Positions 7,451-9,168 of a DNA stretch of 9,168 bases are shown here, piece after piece. The number at the start of each line of letters is the position of its first letter. Positions within the stretch are counted from its first letter, which is position 1. The position numbers were made by a program, and so were the translations under genes. Origin of the DNA: Marinilabilia sp. UBA5340 (lineage in GTDB: Bacteria; Bacteroidota; Bacteroidia; Bacteroidales; Marinilabiliaceae). The stretch is from contig DHQK01000262.1 in assembly GCA_002411085.1 (NCBI GenBank), forward strand, positions 1-9,168, read 5' to 3'. Under the pieces are notes generated by a model that saw only the letters and a list, made by a program, of their open reading frames with translations, did not search any database and was not told the DNA's origin.

Positions 7451-8614
7451 ATGGGTATTGAAAAAGCATACCAGATTTTGGAGATTGATAAGGATCGTGA
7501 TTCTATAGAAGGAATAAAGAGATTGCTGCATAAAGTTAAGACCTGTGCGGGAGAAATAAATGGATCGGTTTTTAAGCTAACGGTCTTTGTGAGTTGTGAG
7601 AATGAAGATGAGTACAGAGGCAAAACAGCTGATATTTCTGCGGCAGTTTATGAATGTTTTCGTGATAAGGTTCCTGCTTTCAACATCGTTTCTCAAAAAC
7701 CTTTTTCTGATTCTTTGTTTGCTGTAGAGGCGGGTTTTGTCATCAGACAGGATTTTCAGATTCATTACAAAATGCATCATGGGACTCCTTACGTCCTGAT
7801 TGAAGATGCTGTGGTTAAAGAATTGTGGATGAGTGGAGCCGGAAGAATTGAGCTTGTTGGAGACATCGAGCAGGATGCTATCCGTGCTTTTGAGCAGATG
7901 GTTGAAATTCTGCACACAGAAGGCATGACCATGGATGATGTCGTCAGGCAATGGAACTATGTGGGAGAGATTCTTAAAATAAATGATGCTGATGGCCGGG
8001 ATTTGCAGAATTACCAGGTCTTTAATGAAGTACGTGGTCTTTTTTACAAGCATTATCGCACCCGTAAGGATTTTCCTGCCGCTACCGGAATCGGGGTGAA
8101 AGTCCCGGGTGTTTCCATTGATTTTTTTGCGGTGAAGCCATTGACTGAGGGTGTTTCCACAGCTCCTGTAAATAACCGGAAACAACAGAATGCTTATGTG
8201 TATGGTCAGGAGGTGTTGGTTGGTTCAGTCCCGGCGACCAGTGTGGTGAAGCAGCCTCCTCAGTTTGAGCGTGCCAGATTATTTAGTACGTCTTCTGAAT
8301 CAACATTATTTATCTCCGGTACAGCTTCAATCATTGGTCAGGAAACTGTTGGTCTTGGAGATGTTAAAGAGCAAACCTGTGTGACTATTGAAAATATTGA
8401 GGAGTTGAGGCGAGCTGCTTTGGAAATACAGAGTGATGGTGCCTTGAGATATTCTTTGCTGCGGGTGTATGTGAAAAATGAGGAGGATTTCCCGGTTGTA
8501 CAACAAATTTGTAAGAACCATTTTCCTGGTGTTCCGATGGCTTTTGTGCAGGCAGATGTGTGTAGAGACAACCTCCTTGTTGAGATTGAAGGAGAAATGG
8601 TTGGGAATAATTGA
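7451..8614 (+). CDS. Rid-superfamily protein resembling FkbO/Hyg5/XanB2 chorismatases
   Basis: From ATG 7451 the protein has 387 residues; the frame is open back to a TTG at 7382, which would add 23 residues and overlap the preceding gene by 20 bases. I prefer ATG 7451 because of GGAAG at 7438-7442. Three Rid-like modules are visible: about 17-98 (KLTVFV, then VPAFNIVSQKPF), about 123-228 (ELWMSGAG, QWNYVGEIL, FPAATGIG) and about 285-382 (LFISGTASIIGQET, GDVKEQT, LLVEIE). Chorismatase-like landmarks are QWNYVGEIL, YQVFNEVRGLFY, PAATGIG, SGTASIIGQET and DVCRDNLLVEIE. Known chorismatases cleave chorismate to pyruvate plus a dihydroxycyclohexadienoate (FkbO) or hydroxybenzoate (Hyg5, XanB2). The Glu of LLVEIE (Glu378) occupies the place of their C-terminal catalytic Glu, by recall. 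The linker 238-275 differs clearly from the NPRQ...YGP segment I expect, so chorismate as substrate is unproven. No signal peptide: cytoplasmic. Probably co-transcribed with the two upstream envelope-protein genes. Confidence 0.78.
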   Translation: MGIEKAYQILEIDKDRDSIEGIKRLLHKVKTCAGEINGSVFKLTVFVSCENEDEYRGKTADISAAVYECFRDKVPAFNIVSQKPFSDSLFAVEAGFVIRQDFQIHYKMHHGTPYVLIEDAVVKELWMSGAGRIELVGDIEQDAIRAFEQMVEILHTEGMTMDDVVRQWNYVGEILKINDADGRDLQNYQVFNEVRGLFYKHYRTRKDFPAATGIGVKVPGVSIDFFAVKPLTEGVSTAPVNNRKQQNAYVYGQEVLVGSVPATSVVKQPPQFERARLFSTSSESTLFISGTASIIGQETVGLGDVKEQTCVTIENIEELRRAALEIQSDGALRYSLLRVYVKNEEDFPVVQQICKNHFPGVPMAFVQADVCRDNLLVEIEGEMVGNN

Positions 8615-8755
8615 TCCAATGGTGGTATAAAATGTAATATACAATACTGCATTAGGTCTTAAAAGACATTTTAACCCGATTTGAAGAACATTTCCATCCC
8701 CTGATATTTTCTTGTTTTTGTTTACTTGCCACAAGAAACAATTAATATAATCAAT
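8615..8755. other. Intergenic region before the GH97 gene
   Basis: This 141-base AT-rich gap holds a small perfect stem, GTCT/AGAC around TAAA (8656-8667), followed by ATTTT, which could be a weak terminator. A TTTG at 8680-8683 is followed 21 bases later by TATTTTCT (8705-8712), only a partial match to the Bacteroidota TAnnTTTG element. The leader before ATG 8756 is A/T-rich without a Shine-Dalgarno site. It is long enough to hold a separate promoter for the glycosidase, but none is certain. Confidence 0.35.
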
Positions 8756-9168
8756 ATGATAAGGAATTTATTTTTAGTGCTGATGTCTGTGGCAGTTATG
8801 TCCACATCGTGTTCTCAGGGAAAAGTGACTGTTGAGTCGCCCGATGGGAATATTAATGTAGTTTTTGGGTTGCATGAAACGAAGCCTCAATATAGTATCT
8901 CCTATAAGGGGCAGGAGGTTTTGCTGAATTCTGCAATGGGGTTTGTATTAAAAGATCAGGCGCCGCTGACCGAAGGCTTTGAAATTATAGGGAGTGAAGT
9001 TACTTCTTATGATAATACGTGGGAGCAGGTATGGGGCGAAAAACAGTTCATCCGTAATCATTATAATCAACTGAGGGTTGATCTTCAGGAGACGGCAGAA
9101 GCTGGTCGTCAAATGTCTGTTTTCTTTAGAGTGTTTGACAATGGCGTAGGCTTCCGTTATGAAATACC
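8756..9168 (+). CDS. GH97-family glycosidase (SusB-like), N-terminal part, 3' end outside window
   Basis: ATG 8756 opens a frame of 137 complete codons running off the window. The N-terminus is a hydrophobic signal with a relaxed lipobox (STSC, Cys19), so the product is secreted and probably lipid-anchored. The rest matches the GH97 N-terminal beta-sandwich: SPDGNINVVFGL (28-39), PQYSISYKGQEVLL (44-57), GFVLKD (62-67), the strong motif WEQVWGEKQFIRNHYNQL (89-106) and FRVFDNGVGFRYEIP (124-138). GH97 enzymes are alpha-glucosidases (inverting, as SusB) or alpha-galactosidases (retaining); the residues separating them are in the TIM barrel beyond base 9168, so activity is not assigned. The family context fits the SusC/SusD genes upstream. 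It lies 141 bp after the Rid-like gene and may have its own promoter. Confidence 0.92.
   Translation, partial: MIRNLFLVLMSVAVMSTSCSQGKVTVESPDGNINVVFGLHETKPQYSISYKGQEVLLNSAMGFVLKDQAPLTEGFEIIGSEVTSYDNTWEQVWGEKQFIRNHYNQLRVDLQETAEAGRQMSVFFRVFDNGVGFRYEI

Noticed and set aside
7577..8185. A 202-codon open frame on the minus strand
   Set aside because: It lies wholly opposite the Rid-like gene, whose protein has clear family motifs. The minus-strand product has low-complexity composition and no recognisable motif or ribosome site.
7451..8614. RidA-type 2-iminobutanoate/2-iminopropanoate deaminase or L-PSP endoribonuclease
   Set aside because: The protein is about three times the RidA length and lacks the RidA arginine in all three modules; chorismatase-like motifs fit better.
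8656..8667. Small inverted repeat GTCT-TAAA-AGAC as a firm terminator
   Set aside because: Only four to five A/T-containing pairs and no clear T tract; mentioned only as a weak possibility in the intergenic entry.
8680..8712. Bacteroidota-type promoter (TTTG, 21 bases, TATTTTCT) for the GH97 gene
   Set aside because: The -7 element matches only part of TAnnTTTG, and such matches are expected by chance in AT-rich intergenic DNA.
8327..8734. Two overlapping minus-strand frames reaching into the gap after the Rid-like gene
   Set aside because: Most of both lies opposite the strongly conserved third Rid module, and the intergenic part is AT-rich without coding character.

Overview
The window reads as a chromosomal segment of a Bacteroidota bacterium, probably Bacteroidales or Marinilabiliales-like; the exact taxon is inference. 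The grounds are a tandem SusC/SusD pair, several lipoproteins with relaxed Bacteroidota-type lipoboxes, start codons mostly without strong Shine-Dalgarno sequences, a GH97 glycosidase and a DUF6057-type membrane protein. Every gene I can support lies on the + strand, and coding density is high. No RNA genes, mobile elements, CRISPR arrays or long repeats were seen.

Region 1 (1-4066) is the end of a polysaccharide-utilisation type operon. It holds the C-terminal 356 residues of a SusC/RagA TonB-dependent outer-membrane transporter, a complete SusD/RagB glycan-binding lipoprotein 13 bp downstream, and a 397-residue lipoprotein with PKD-like segments 19 bp after that. The last is in the usual position of a surface glycan-binding protein. 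A strong GC-rich hairpin at 4038-4066 probably ends this transcript.

Region 2 (4152-8614) is a separate three-gene unit with no obvious role in glycan uptake. It encodes a DUF6057-like polytopic inner-membrane protein with a helical-repeat C-terminal half, a lipoprotein combining a cytochrome-c type CxxCH haem motif with a PD40/TolB-like beta-propeller, and a Rid-superfamily protein resembling the FkbO/Hyg5/XanB2 chorismatases. The last appears to contain three Rid-like modules in one chain. The first junction is 10 bp and the second about 49 bp, or an overlap if an upstream non-ATG start is used, so co-transcription is likely. The joint function is unknown to me, and this is the part most worth following up.

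Region 3 (8756-9168, running off the window) is the N-terminal domain of a GH97 (SusB-like) glycosidase with a lipoprotein-type signal. It probably works with the SusC/SusD system in region 1, so the three-gene unit sits between two glycan-utilisation blocks. Because the GH97 catalytic domain lies outside the window, I cannot say whether the substrate is an alpha-glucan or an alpha-galactoside.
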